A DNA stretch of 40,090 nt, from assembly GCA_938084135.1 (NCBI GenBank), contig CALKDS010000027.1, forward strand, positions 1 through 40,090. The letters run 5' to 3'. The DNA is from an uncultured Flavobacteriales bacterium. GTDB taxonomy: Bacteria > Bacteroidota > Bacteroidia > Flavobacteriales > Schleiferiaceae. The notes under the pieces were generated by a model. That model did not search any database and was not told the DNA's origin. It was given only the letters and a program-made list of their open reading frames with translations. Each line of letters opens with the position of its first letter. Within the stretch, counting starts at the first letter, position 1. This document shows, one piece after another, positions 6,769-14,608 of this stretch. A program made the position numbers and the translations under genes.

Positions 6769-8838
6769 ATGTCATTTGTACGTTTCTTCGCTACAGCTAT
6801 TGGAATCTCCTTTTCATTCCTAGCTAACTCTCAATCCATCGACCTAACTCAGGTCCCCAATTTATCAAAGTGTACAGGCGATTCTTTGAAGTTGACACTC
6901 ACCATTGGAACTCCCGGCATGAATGTAACTAATGATTTTCATATACTTCTTGCTGAGGGTCAAAAAAGTGCATTTACTCTAGGACAGAGTGATACTTTGC
7001 CCATAGTGAAATGGGAATCTGTCACCCCTGCTCCAGTGGGTACCATAGCAGATACAATCTCTGCAGGTGTTAAATACGCATGGGTTTTGGTTCCAGATTC
7101 TATTTCAATAAATAACTTTTATGGGCTTTCCGTTAAGTCTTCAAGTCCATCTCTATGGTCTGACACCATTCAAATGTTAGTTAATGTTGCTCCTTCGGTA
7201 TCGATCGACTCTATTATTGGTGGCTTCGTTAATAATCACACCCCCTCGAATGATTGGGGAATGTGCGAGGGAGATACTGTAATTATATATGCGAGTCAAG
7301 GTTTAGACGGATATCAATGGACTTTATCCGGTACACCAATTGCGGGAGCAACATCTGACTCATTAATAGTTTTCGCTAGCGGTGATTATGGAGTTATCGG
7401 TAGTTCTGGTAATTGCGATCTTGCAACACTGGATACCACAATTAATACTTTTTCTCCAGTTACATCAATTTCCCATGTTGCAACAGGAATGTTTACGTTG
7501 ACAGTTTTAGATAAGGATTCTCAAATTGACTCATTACAGTTTTGTGAAAATGAGACAATAATGTTAAGAGGTCCTCAAGCAGGTGCTGGGGTAACTGTTT
7601 CTTATCAATGGTTAAAAGATACTGTTGACATGTTTGGAGTTATTCAACCCATAGCTATATCCGGAGAAACAAGTTCTAATTTTGTTACTGGAACCTCAGG
7701 AAAATATGCTTTGGTTACATCCTGGAATCCAGGAAGTTGTCCAGATACGAGTTATAGTGTTGAGATATTTGTGGATACCGTACCTGACACTTACATCGAA
7801 AACATTATGTGGGCTGGGCAGTCAGCTGCCTCATTAGATATTTGTCCCGGTGATTCTACATTGTTACGTTCTCATGATCAATCTTTTTTGAATGATTGGA
7901 CTTATCAATGGGAGGTGATGTACCCAATTTCATCAGGGGCATGGCAATCTTTACCAAATGATACTACTTTTGAATTAGTTGTTGATACAGCTCTAATAGC
8001 CGGATCTGCTCAATACCGTCTGATAATTAATAATAACGCATGTAATTGGACAACTGGGCCTCTTCAAGTAAATGTCATTTCTTTACCCATAGTTAATGTG
8101 GCTCCAAGCGATAGTCTGGGGTTGTGTGCGGGTGATTCTGTTCTAATCGGTGTAACTGGCTCAGGTCTTTCTTACCAGTGGTCATGGCCGTTGGGTTCAT
8201 ATACAGGTAGTTCGTTCTATGCCAAAGACTCAGGGGTATATCTAGTCCAAGCGACTGGATTAAACAATTGTACCAGTTTTGATACTCTTCAAATTACTGA
8301 AATTATAATTACTCCAAATGCAGGTTCAGATCAAACGGTAATGCCAGGGGAAGTTGTTCAACTTGGAGCTAGCGGAGGCAATACTTATTATTGGTACGCT
8401 GACAAACCTGTATACTTCAGTGATCCAACGAATCCATCTCCGTTGACCAAACCTACGTCAGACACAACAACATATTATGTTGAGGTTCGAAGTTCATTTG
8501 GCTGTTTTGGAATTGACTCCATGATGGTGATCCAATTTGACCCATCCACACTTGATACAAACTTTGAAAATGTGATGAATGTTATTACCCCAAATGGTGA
8601 TGGATTCAATGATGTTTTTGATCTTTCAGAAGTTGTTCAATCTGATTCATGCGACATCTTGATATTTAACCGCTGGGGCGCTAAAGTATATGAACAGAAT
8701 AAATATATATCAGGATGGAATGGAACAACTATCGGAGGAGATCCACTTCCTGACGGAACATATTATTATATTTTATTATGCAATAATAATTATGCTCGTT
8801 TTAGAGGAGCAATAACTGTAATTCGTAATCAGCAATAA
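6769..8838 (+). CDS. T9SS-secreted Ig-like repeat protein with gliding-motility type (CHU_C, type B) C-terminal domain
   Basis: From the ATG at 6769 the protein has 689 residues. A signal peptide (about 1-22, FFATAIGISFSFLANS) leads into Ig-like modules that repeat a C-x-G/N-D/E start, a YQW core and a closing Cys. Cys pairs are near 166/216, 259/324, 359/425 and 453/501. A further module with YYWYADKPVYF precedes the C-terminal domain at about 604-689 (NVITPNGDGFNDVFDLSE...FNRWGAKVYE), the TIGR04131-type sorting signal for type IX secretion. The protein is probably exported to the cell surface as an adhesin or structural protein. An in-frame ATG at 6700 lies upstream of the promoter and is rejected. 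The next gene encodes the likely PorP/SprF partner. Confidence 0.9.
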   Translation: MSFVRFFATAIGISFSFLANSQSIDLTQVPNLSKCTGDSLKLTLTIGTPGMNVTNDFHILLAEGQKSAFTLGQSDTLPIVKWESVTPAPVGTIADTISAGVKYAWVLVPDSISINNFYGLSVKSSSPSLWSDTIQMLVNVAPSVSIDSIIGGFVNNHTPSNDWGMCEGDTVIIYASQGLDGYQWTLSGTPIAGATSDSLIVFASGDYGVIGSSGNCDLATLDTTINTFSPVTSISHVATGMFTLTVLDKDSQIDSLQFCENETIMLRGPQAGAGVTVSYQWLKDTVDMFGVIQPIAISGETSSNFVTGTSGKYALVTSWNPGSCPDTSYSVEIFVDTVPDTYIENIMWAGQSAASLDICPGDSTLLRSHDQSFLNDWTYQWEVMYPISSGAWQSLPNDTTFELVVDTALIAGSAQYRLIINNNACNWTTGPLQVNVISLPIVNVAPSDSLGLCAGDSVLIGVTGSGLSYQWSWPLGSYTGSSFYAKDSGVYLVQATGLNNCTSFDTLQITEIIITPNAGSDQTVMPGEVVQLGASGGNTYYWYADKPVYFSDPTNPSPLTKPTSDTTTYYVEVRSSFGCFGIDSMMVIQFDPSTLDTNFENVMNVITPNGDGFNDVFDLSEVVQSDSCDILIFNRWGAKVYEQNKYISGWNGTTIGGDPLPDGTYYYILLCNNNYARFRGAITVIRNQQ

Positions 8839-8869
8839 CCGAAATCGCATTTAAAAGTCTAAAGCAATT

Positions 8870-10354
8870 ATGAAAAAGGCAATTCTATCTATAACTCTAT
8901 TGGTTTTTGGTTTGACATCTATTCAAGCTCAGCAATTACCACTTTACGCGTCCTATTTCTTTACTCCACAAATAACCAATCCAGCATTATCTGGGGCGGA
9001 AGGGTTTAGTTCATTGACAACCATGCACAGACAGCAATGGCAGGGCATGGAGGGAGCTCCAGAGACATCTGCACTAGTTTTTAACGGTGCCTTAAACAAA
9101 GAACGCATCGGTTATTCGGTTTATGCATTCAATGATGTTACTGATATTGTTTCTCGCTCTGGTATTTATGGTAATTATGCATACCATGCTCAGTTAAGTG
9201 AAAATTCTGTGCTAAGTTTTGGATTGGGTTTAGGTTATTTAAATAATTCATTTGATATGGCGAGTGTTCGCGTTAAAAATGAAGGTGATCCATTTCTGTT
9301 TCCAACCAATCAAAATGGAACTTTAGATATGAATTTGGGTTTAAATCTCCAGGTTAGTGATTTTCGAATAGGTTTAAGTGTTCCGCAACTACTGAACCCA
9401 ACTATAAATTATTCTAACAACTACAGCGGGCCAGTTGCATATCATTTGATACGTCATTATGTGGCTTCTACTCAATATGATCTCCAAATTCAAAAGGATA
9501 GAATGGTTCTTAGTCCAATGGTTACAGTAAGGGCGGCGGCATTTGTAGCTCCACAGGTTGATGCTGGGTTAATGTTTAATATGAAAGAATATGGGTACTT
9601 AGGGGCAATGTACAGAAGTGATTATGCTGCTACTTTAAATGCTGGAGTTCATTTGACTCCATTGCTATCTGTTGGTTATTCTCACGAATTTAGTACAAAT
9701 GCTTTTGCTTCATCATTAGGTTTGTCAAATGAATTTATGCTGTCATATCGATTTGGTGATAATAAGAGAAACTCTAGGCTTGAATCTGAGGTTAAACGTT
9801 TGAAAGACAAACAGCGACAGGCTTCGAAAGAGACAGAAAAACTATTAAATGAGAGACTTGAAGAGTTTAAAGATGAATTGGGTGCTGCTCAAAAAGTAGA
9901 ACTTGAGAAACAAACAGAATCTCTTAAAAAGAATCTTCAGGAAGAAGGACTGAAACTACAAGAAGCAGGGAATCAACGCAGATCTAGAAAGGACAAAACA
10001 TCGATGAACCCTTCTGCTTCTGACCAAAATTGGAATTCCAATTCGAATAGCGCTCTGCAAAGTGAAGGTGTGATAAGAGGTTACCGCAATGAGAATTACG
10101 CAAATAATGTGACTCCGGGATCTCCTGGCTATTATGTTACCGCAGGAGTATATGGGGAATCGAGTAATGCCAATCGGATGGCTTCAAAACTAGTAAACAA
10201 AGGGATTCAAGCGAATGTCTTTAGAGATTCAAGAAATGATATGTTCTATGTTTACTTGATGAAGTTCCCAAGTTACCAGCAGGCGGATTCTGCAAAAGCT
10301 TCTGGTTTGCGTGGTCAATACTCAGGTAAGCTTTGGATTAAAGTAGTTAAATAA
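8870..10354 (+). CDS. PorP/SprF family T9SS outer-membrane protein with coiled coil and SPOR-like C-terminal domain
   Basis: The 494-residue protein begins with a signal peptide (1-20, cleavage after IQA). Residues 21-295 match the PorP/SprF beta-barrel family: LPLYASYFFTPQITNPALSG near the start, HRQQWQGMEGAPET, and alternating strands to EFMLSYRFGD. A charged helix likely to be a coiled coil follows (about 302-368), then an Asn/Ser-rich linker (370-417). The last part (about 418-494, GYYVTAGVYGESSNANRMA ... FYVYLMKFPSYQQADSA) looks like a SPOR domain. PorP/SprF proteins are needed for secretion or anchoring of cargo with type B C-terminal domains, and such cargo is encoded on both sides. 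If the SPOR-like domain binds peptidoglycan it would tether the barrel to the wall; that part is inference. Confidence 0.9.
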   Translation: MKKAILSITLLVFGLTSIQAQQLPLYASYFFTPQITNPALSGAEGFSSLTTMHRQQWQGMEGAPETSALVFNGALNKERIGYSVYAFNDVTDIVSRSGIYGNYAYHAQLSENSVLSFGLGLGYLNNSFDMASVRVKNEGDPFLFPTNQNGTLDMNLGLNLQVSDFRIGLSVPQLLNPTINYSNNYSGPVAYHLIRHYVASTQYDLQIQKDRMVLSPMVTVRAAAFVAPQVDAGLMFNMKEYGYLGAMYRSDYAATLNAGVHLTPLLSVGYSHEFSTNAFASSLGLSNEFMLSYRFGDNKRNSRLESEVKRLKDKQRQASKETEKLLNERLEEFKDELGAAQKVELEKQTESLKKNLQEEGLKLQEAGNQRRSRKDKTSMNPSASDQNWNSNSNSALQSEGVIRGYRNENYANNVTPGSPGYYVTAGVYGESSNANRMASKLVNKGIQANVFRDSRNDMFYVYLMKFPSYQQADSAKASGLRGQYSGKLWIKVVK

Positions 10355-10359
10355 ATTAG

Positions 10360-12282
10360 ATGTTTTCAAATCTTAAAAGTTGCTGTTTCGCCCTAATTTT
10401 TTTTTGTGGATCTGTACTTCTTTCATCTGACCTAAATGCTGCTCATTTGGTAGGTGGAGAAATAACTTATACATGTTCTGGAAATAATAGTTATGAAATA
10501 AAACTCAGGATTTACAGAGACTGCAATGGGGGGGGTGCAGCATTTGATCAATCTGTTAATTTCACAATATTTGATGATCAAGGGAACGTTCTTTTTAACC
10601 CTTCAGTAACAAAAGGAGCGACTGTTCAGGTGCCGTCAGCTACAGGTAACCCATGTTTGACCACTCCTCCAAATATTTGTACTGAATATGCGGAATATAT
10701 CCATATCATGTCTCTTCCTGCCAGATTAGGCGGTTATATTATTTCTTATCAGCGGTGCTGTAGAAATGCTAGTATTGCAAATATTGTCTCCTCAGGTAAA
10801 GGAAATACCTATACCATCCAAGTACCATCTATGGATAATTGCAATAGCACGCCTCAGTTTACCACTGTGCCGCCTATAGTACTTTGTAAATCGGACGCTT
10901 TGAATATTGATGCTTCAGCAGCTGATTCTAATGGAGATTCCCTTTTTTATGAGTTTTGCGATATTCTGAATGGTGGTTCTTCTTTTAATCCAAGTCCTAC
11001 CTCTTCTGACCCACCTCCATATTCATCAATTCCGTTTATTCTTCCTCAGACAAGCTCAATGCCTATTCCTGGTACTCCAGCTTTAACAATAGATCCTCTT
11101 ACTGGTTTTATAACAGGCGTTGCTAACACAACCGGTCAGTTTGTTGTTGGGATATGTGTTTCTGAGTATGAAAATGGAACTCTACTTTCAAAAGTTCGTC
11201 GAGATTATCAATTTAATATTACAAGCTGTATTAGTAATGTCGTTGCGGATATGCTAACTCAAACAGAGAAACCGAGTTTGTTATGCACAGGGAAGACAAT
11301 GTCCTTTCAGGCTCAAACATCAGGGGCAATATCATATTTATGGGATTTTGGCGACACCACGACTACAACAGATTCGAGTTCTTCACCTTCTCCCTCATAT
11401 ACCTATTTGGATACAGGGGCTTATACGGTAATGTTGATTATCAATCCTGGACTTGTTTGTACTGATACTGTTTACGAGACTTTTAACATTTTTGACTCAC
11501 CAGATTATTTGATTAAATATTCTGGAAAATCTTGTTTTGAAGCCCAAAATTTGCTTTTTTATGCGGAAGGCGGAACTCCAAATGATGCCACGTTTAAATG
11601 GGATTTTGGTAATTTATCAAATACTTTCGGTGCTACTGGAGACAGTGTGGCAGATGTTTCATGGTCATCACCCGGTGATTATACAGTTCGGCTGATAGTT
11701 TCTTCATCAACTTGTCCAGATACAGTTTATGACACAATATCGGTTATACAATGGTCTGTAAATGTTGATTTAGGAAATGACACATCGATAGTTAGAAACG
11801 ATACAGCATATCTTGATGTTTCATCCGGTTCATTTTATCAATGGTTTGCTGATAAGCCAGTTTATTTTAATAATTCGAAGCAAAAAAATCCACAGGCTTG
11901 GCAATATCAAGATTCAACTACATTTTTTGCAATTGTCACAGATGAATATGGGTGTCAAGGAATTGATACCATGTTAATTTATTGGCTTCCAGATTTGACA
12001 GCACCTGATTTTTCAAATGTTCAAAATGTTATAACTGCGAATATGGATGGAATAAATGATGTTTTAGATTTATCCGAAGTGTCATTTGAGGAATCTTGTA
12101 CTTTACGCGTTTTAAACCGTTGGGGTGGGCAAGTTTATTACCAAGATAATTACGATGATACCTGGTCCGGAGTCAATAATAATGGTCAACCGTTGCCTCC
12201 ATCAACTTATTATATTCTTTTGCAGTGCGATAGACAATTGCGATATTCAGGACCGGTAACAATTATAGGTCGGGGGCAATAA
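10360..12282 (+). CDS. T9SS-secreted PKD-domain protein with gliding-motility type C-terminal domain
   Basis: The 640-residue protein has a signal peptide (about 1-27, SDLNA/AHLVGGE). Its Cys-rich N-terminal domain (28-290, VGGEITYTC..IYRDC..QRCCRNAS) is common in Bacteroidota surface proteins. Two PKD domains follow: about 300-378 with YLWDFGD and about 385-463 with FKWDFGN. A module with FADKPVYF (about 465-545) matches the equivalent part of the 6769 protein. The C-terminal domain (556-640) is CHU_C-like, but its first motif reads NVITANMDGINDV instead of the usual ITPNGDGxND. A T9 tract in the signal peptide (10397-10405) and a G8 tract (10528-10535) lie in the gene. The start is five bases after the porP-like stop. 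Confidence 0.9.
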   Translation: MFSNLKSCCFALIFFCGSVLLSSDLNAAHLVGGEITYTCSGNNSYEIKLRIYRDCNGGGAAFDQSVNFTIFDDQGNVLFNPSVTKGATVQVPSATGNPCLTTPPNICTEYAEYIHIMSLPARLGGYIISYQRCCRNASIANIVSSGKGNTYTIQVPSMDNCNSTPQFTTVPPIVLCKSDALNIDASAADSNGDSLFYEFCDILNGGSSFNPSPTSSDPPPYSSIPFILPQTSSMPIPGTPALTIDPLTGFITGVANTTGQFVVGICVSEYENGTLLSKVRRDYQFNITSCISNVVADMLTQTEKPSLLCTGKTMSFQAQTSGAISYLWDFGDTTTTTDSSSSPSPSYTYLDTGAYTVMLIINPGLVCTDTVYETFNIFDSPDYLIKYSGKSCFEAQNLLFYAEGGTPNDATFKWDFGNLSNTFGATGDSVADVSWSSPGDYTVRLIVSSSTCPDTVYDTISVIQWSVNVDLGNDTSIVRNDTAYLDVSSGSFYQWFADKPVYFNNSKQKNPQAWQYQDSTTFFAIVTDEYGCQGIDTMLIYWLPDLTAPDFSNVQNVITANMDGINDVLDLSEVSFEESCTLRVLNRWGGQVYYQDNYDDTWSGVNNNGQPLPPSTYYILLQCDRQLRYSGPVTIIGRGQ

Positions 12283-12312
12283 TACTTTAACAAACAGTTT
12301 AATTTATTTGAA

Positions 12313-12864
12313 ATGAAAACAAGAACAATTTTATTGATAGCAATTGTCGTAATGTTTACGAGCTCAAATTATAAAGAGATAATTATTCGGCCTAATAATA
12401 TCAGTTATGATCAAGTCTCTAATGTTAAAATTGGAGATCAGGCTCCTGAATTGGCTTTTTTAAACCCGAAAGGAGAAATCATGAAATTAAGTGATCTAAA
12501 AGGTAAATTGGTATTGGTTGACTTTTGGGCGTCATGGTGTGGTCCATGTCGTAGAGAGAATCCAAATGTTGTAAAAACTTATGGAAAGTTTAAAGATGCA
12601 AAATTTAGCGTTGGTAAGGGTTTTGAAATTTACTCGGTTAGCTTAGACCAATCCAAAGATCGATGGGTTCAGGCGATAGCTCAAGATGGACTGACGTGGT
12701 CTAGTCATGTTAGTGATCTTCGGGGATGGCGTGCTCAAGGTGCTGCTATTTATGGTGTAAATGCAGTGCCAATGACCTTTCTTATAGATGGTAAAGGTAA
12801 AATAATTGCCAAGGGGCTAAGAGGTGGAGCTCTTGAGAATGCCTTGATTTCTTTGAAAAAATAA
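12313..12864 (+). CDS. TlpA/ResA-like thiol-disulfide oxidoreductase (exported thioredoxin fold)
   Basis: The 183-residue protein has a hydrophobic N-terminus (about 5-17) that should act as a signal peptide or membrane anchor, with no lipobox Cys. The thioredoxin fold follows with VDFWASWCGPCRREN, giving active-site Cys76 and Cys79, and a cis-Pro loop at NAVPMTF (Pro153). The AhpC/TSA-type start GDQAPELAFLNPKGE fits the TlpA group. It probably acts on disulfides in the periplasm. It lies 30 bases after the PKD gene in the same direction and before a strong hairpin, so it may be co-transcribed with the Cys-rich cargo genes and help their folding; that role is inference. Confidence 0.9.
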   Translation: MKTRTILLIAIVVMFTSSNYKEIIIRPNNISYDQVSNVKIGDQAPELAFLNPKGEIMKLSDLKGKLVLVDFWASWCGPCRRENPNVVKTYGKFKDAKFSVGKGFEIYSVSLDQSKDRWVQAIAQDGLTWSSHVSDLRGWRAQGAAIYGVNAVPMTFLIDGKGKIIAKGLRGGALENALISLKK

Positions 12865-12882
12865 AATCTTCATAATCATACG

Positions 12883-12931
12883 CAGTCTGCCAATATGACA
12901 TCTGATCATGTTTGGCAGACTGTTTGCTTTC
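12883..12931 (+). terminator. Long hairpin closing the T9SS/tlpA unit
   Basis: CAGTCTGCCAA (12883-12893) pairs perfectly with TTGGCAGACTG (12912-12922). Inside it, ATGA (12895-12898) pairs with TCAT (12906-12909), so the stem can extend past a small bulge. A T-rich stretch (12923-12931, TTTGCTTTC with one leading T) follows. It lies between tlpA and grpE and is best read as an intrinsic terminator with a weak T tract. Confidence 0.65.
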
Positions 12932-12956
12932 TCGGGAATACACATTTGAATTTATC

Positions 12957-13499
12957 ATGGCAAAAGAGAAAAAGACAACTAAGACTAAGAAAGACTTAGC
13001 AGACTCGAAAATTGAGGAGGGAGCAAAAAAAAATGGAAATTCTGATGCTCCAGAACTTACTGGTGAAGAACAAATTCAGGAGCTCAAAGATCAAAATTTG
13101 AGACTCTATGCTGAGTTTGAGAATTTTCGAAAGAGAAATGCTCGTGAGCGACTTGATCTTATGTCAACTGCAAGTGAAAAGGTTATAAAAGCTATTTTGC
13201 CTGTTATAGATGATCTGGATCGGGCTCTGAAAAATTTCCCAAAAGAATCTGAGGAAAGAATAGGTTTAGACCTTATTTATGCTAAACTTATCGGAACTTT
13301 AAAAATTGAGGGTTTGAAGCCGATGGAATCTACTATTGGTAAAATTCTTGATGTGGAAACTATGGAAGCAATAACTACTATTCCACCTCCCTCGGAGGAT
13401 CAGAAGGGAAAGGTGATTGATGAGATTGAAAGAGGTTATATGCTAGGGTCAAAAATAATTCGCTATTCCAAAGTGGTAGTAGCGGATAGCACAAACTAA
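12957..13499 (+). CDS. grpE: Nucleotide exchange factor GrpE
   Basis: GrpE releases ADP from DnaK in the Hsp70 cycle. From the ATG at 12957 it has 180 residues: a charged, Lys-rich N-terminal tail (1-35), a long dimerising helix (about 36-75, [22 protein letters not shown]), then the four-helix part with VIDDLDRAL and the C-terminal beta wing ([24 protein letters not shown]). The frame extends upstream to an ATG at 12912, but that lies inside the hairpin that closes the previous unit, so I chose 12957. dnaJ follows after two bases; dnaK is not in the window. Confidence 0.95.
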   Translation: MAKEKKTTKTKKDLADSKIEEGAKKNGNSDAPELTGEEQIQELKDQNLRLYAEFENFRKRNARERLDLMSTASEKVIKAILPVIDDLDRALKNFPKESEERIGLDLIYAKLIGTLKIEGLKPMESTIGKILDVETMEAITTIPPPSEDQKGKVIDEIERGYMLGSKIIRYSKVVVADSTN

Positions 13500-13501
13500 T
13501 T

Positions 13502-14608
13502 ATGGCGCAAAAACGAGATTTTTACGAGGTTTTGGGTGTAAGTAAATCTTCATCTTCAGATGAAATTAAAAAAGCCTATCGAAAACTAGCAATTAAGTAT
13601 CATCCAGATAAAAATCCAGGAGATGCCGTTGCTGAAGATAAATTTAAAGAAGCTGCAGAGGCTTACGAAATTTTATCTAATCCTGAAAAAAAGCAAAAAT
13701 ATGATCAATTCGGTCATCAAGCCTTTGGTCCTGGTTCGGGTGGTCAAGGTGGTATGAATATGGATGATATATTTAGCCACTTTGGAGACATATTTGGAGG
13801 AGGTGGCTTTGGAGGTTTTGGCGGGAATAGTCGAGGTGGAGCTGTTAGGGGTGCAAATCTAAGAGTCAGAGTAAAACTTAATCTATCTGATATTGCTTCA
13901 GGAGTTGAAAAAAAAATTAAAATTCGAAGAGCTGTACCTGCTGATGGTATAACATTTAAAACTTGTACTGTGTGTAACGGCTCCGGCCAAATATCAAGAG
14001 TTCAAAACACAATTCTTGGACAAATGCGCACTGCGAGTGCCTGTAATGGCTGTAATGGCTCAGGAAAAATGATAGACAAGCGACCTAGTGGAGTTGGAGC
14101 AGATGGTCTAGAAAGAGTTGAAGAAGTTGTAAGTGTAAAAATACCACCTGGTGTTCAAGATGGGATGCAACTGCGAGTAGCAAGTAAAGGTAACCATGGT
14201 CCAGGAGGAAGTCCTGCTGGAGACCTTATTGTGTCGATTGAAGAAGAAATTCATGAGTCTTTGATAAGAGAAGGACAACATTTACACTTTGAGCTCTATA
14301 TTTCATTTCCTGATGCCGCCTTGGGTTCATCAGTTGAGATTCCAAGTGTTAATGGGAAGGTGCGAATGAAAATTGATGCAGGGACTCAAAGTGGAAAGAC
14401 ATTGAGATTAAAGGGCAAAGGTTTGCCAAGTGTTGAAGGTTATGGTGTTGGCGATCTTTTGGTCCATGTATCTGTATGGACTCCAAAATCAATAACTGGT
14501 AAGGAAAAATCTCTACTAGAGGATTTGAAAGAGTCAAAAAACTTTAAACCAAATCCGGGAAAGTCAGATAAAGGTTTTTTTGAACGTGTTCAAGACTTGT
14601 TTAATTAA
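13502..14608 (+). CDS. dnaJ: Chaperone DnaJ (Hsp40), variant with a single zinc centre
   Basis: The 368-residue protein has an intact J domain (about 4-70) with the DnaK-activating HPD at residues 34-36, then a Gly/Phe-rich segment (72-115). The zinc-finger region keeps only two CxxCxGxG motifs, at Cys155/Cys158 (CTVCNGSG) and Cys181/Cys184 (CNGCNGSG). These are motifs 2 and 3, which form one zinc centre. Motifs 1 and 4, which form the other, are replaced by RRAVPADG and [15 protein letters not shown]. The client-binding C-terminal domains are present ([17 protein letters not shown]). It presents unfolded clients to DnaK. The stop overlaps the end of convergent murA by eight bases. Confidence 0.96.
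   Translation: MAQKRDFYEVLGVSKSSSSDEIKKAYRKLAIKYHPDKNPGDAVAEDKFKEAAEAYEILSNPEKKQKYDQFGHQAFGPGSGGQGGMNMDDIFSHFGDIFGGGGFGGFGGNSRGGAVRGANLRVRVKLNLSDIASGVEKKIKIRRAVPADGITFKTCTVCNGSGQISRVQNTILGQMRTASACNGCNGSGKMIDKRPSGVGADGLERVEEVVSVKIPPGVQDGMQLRVASKGNHGPGGSPAGDLIVSIEEEIHESLIREGQHLHFELYISFPDAALGSSVEIPSVNGKVRMKIDAGTQSGKTLRLKGKGLPSVEGYGVGDLLVHVSVWTPKSITGKEKSLLEDLKESKNFKPNPGKSDKGFFERVQDLFN

Noticed and set aside
14601-14608. Eight-base overlap of dnaJ and murA as a sign of a frameshift
   Set aside because: Both proteins end with normal C-termini and the genes converge; a short tail-to-tail overlap is ordinary in a compact genome.
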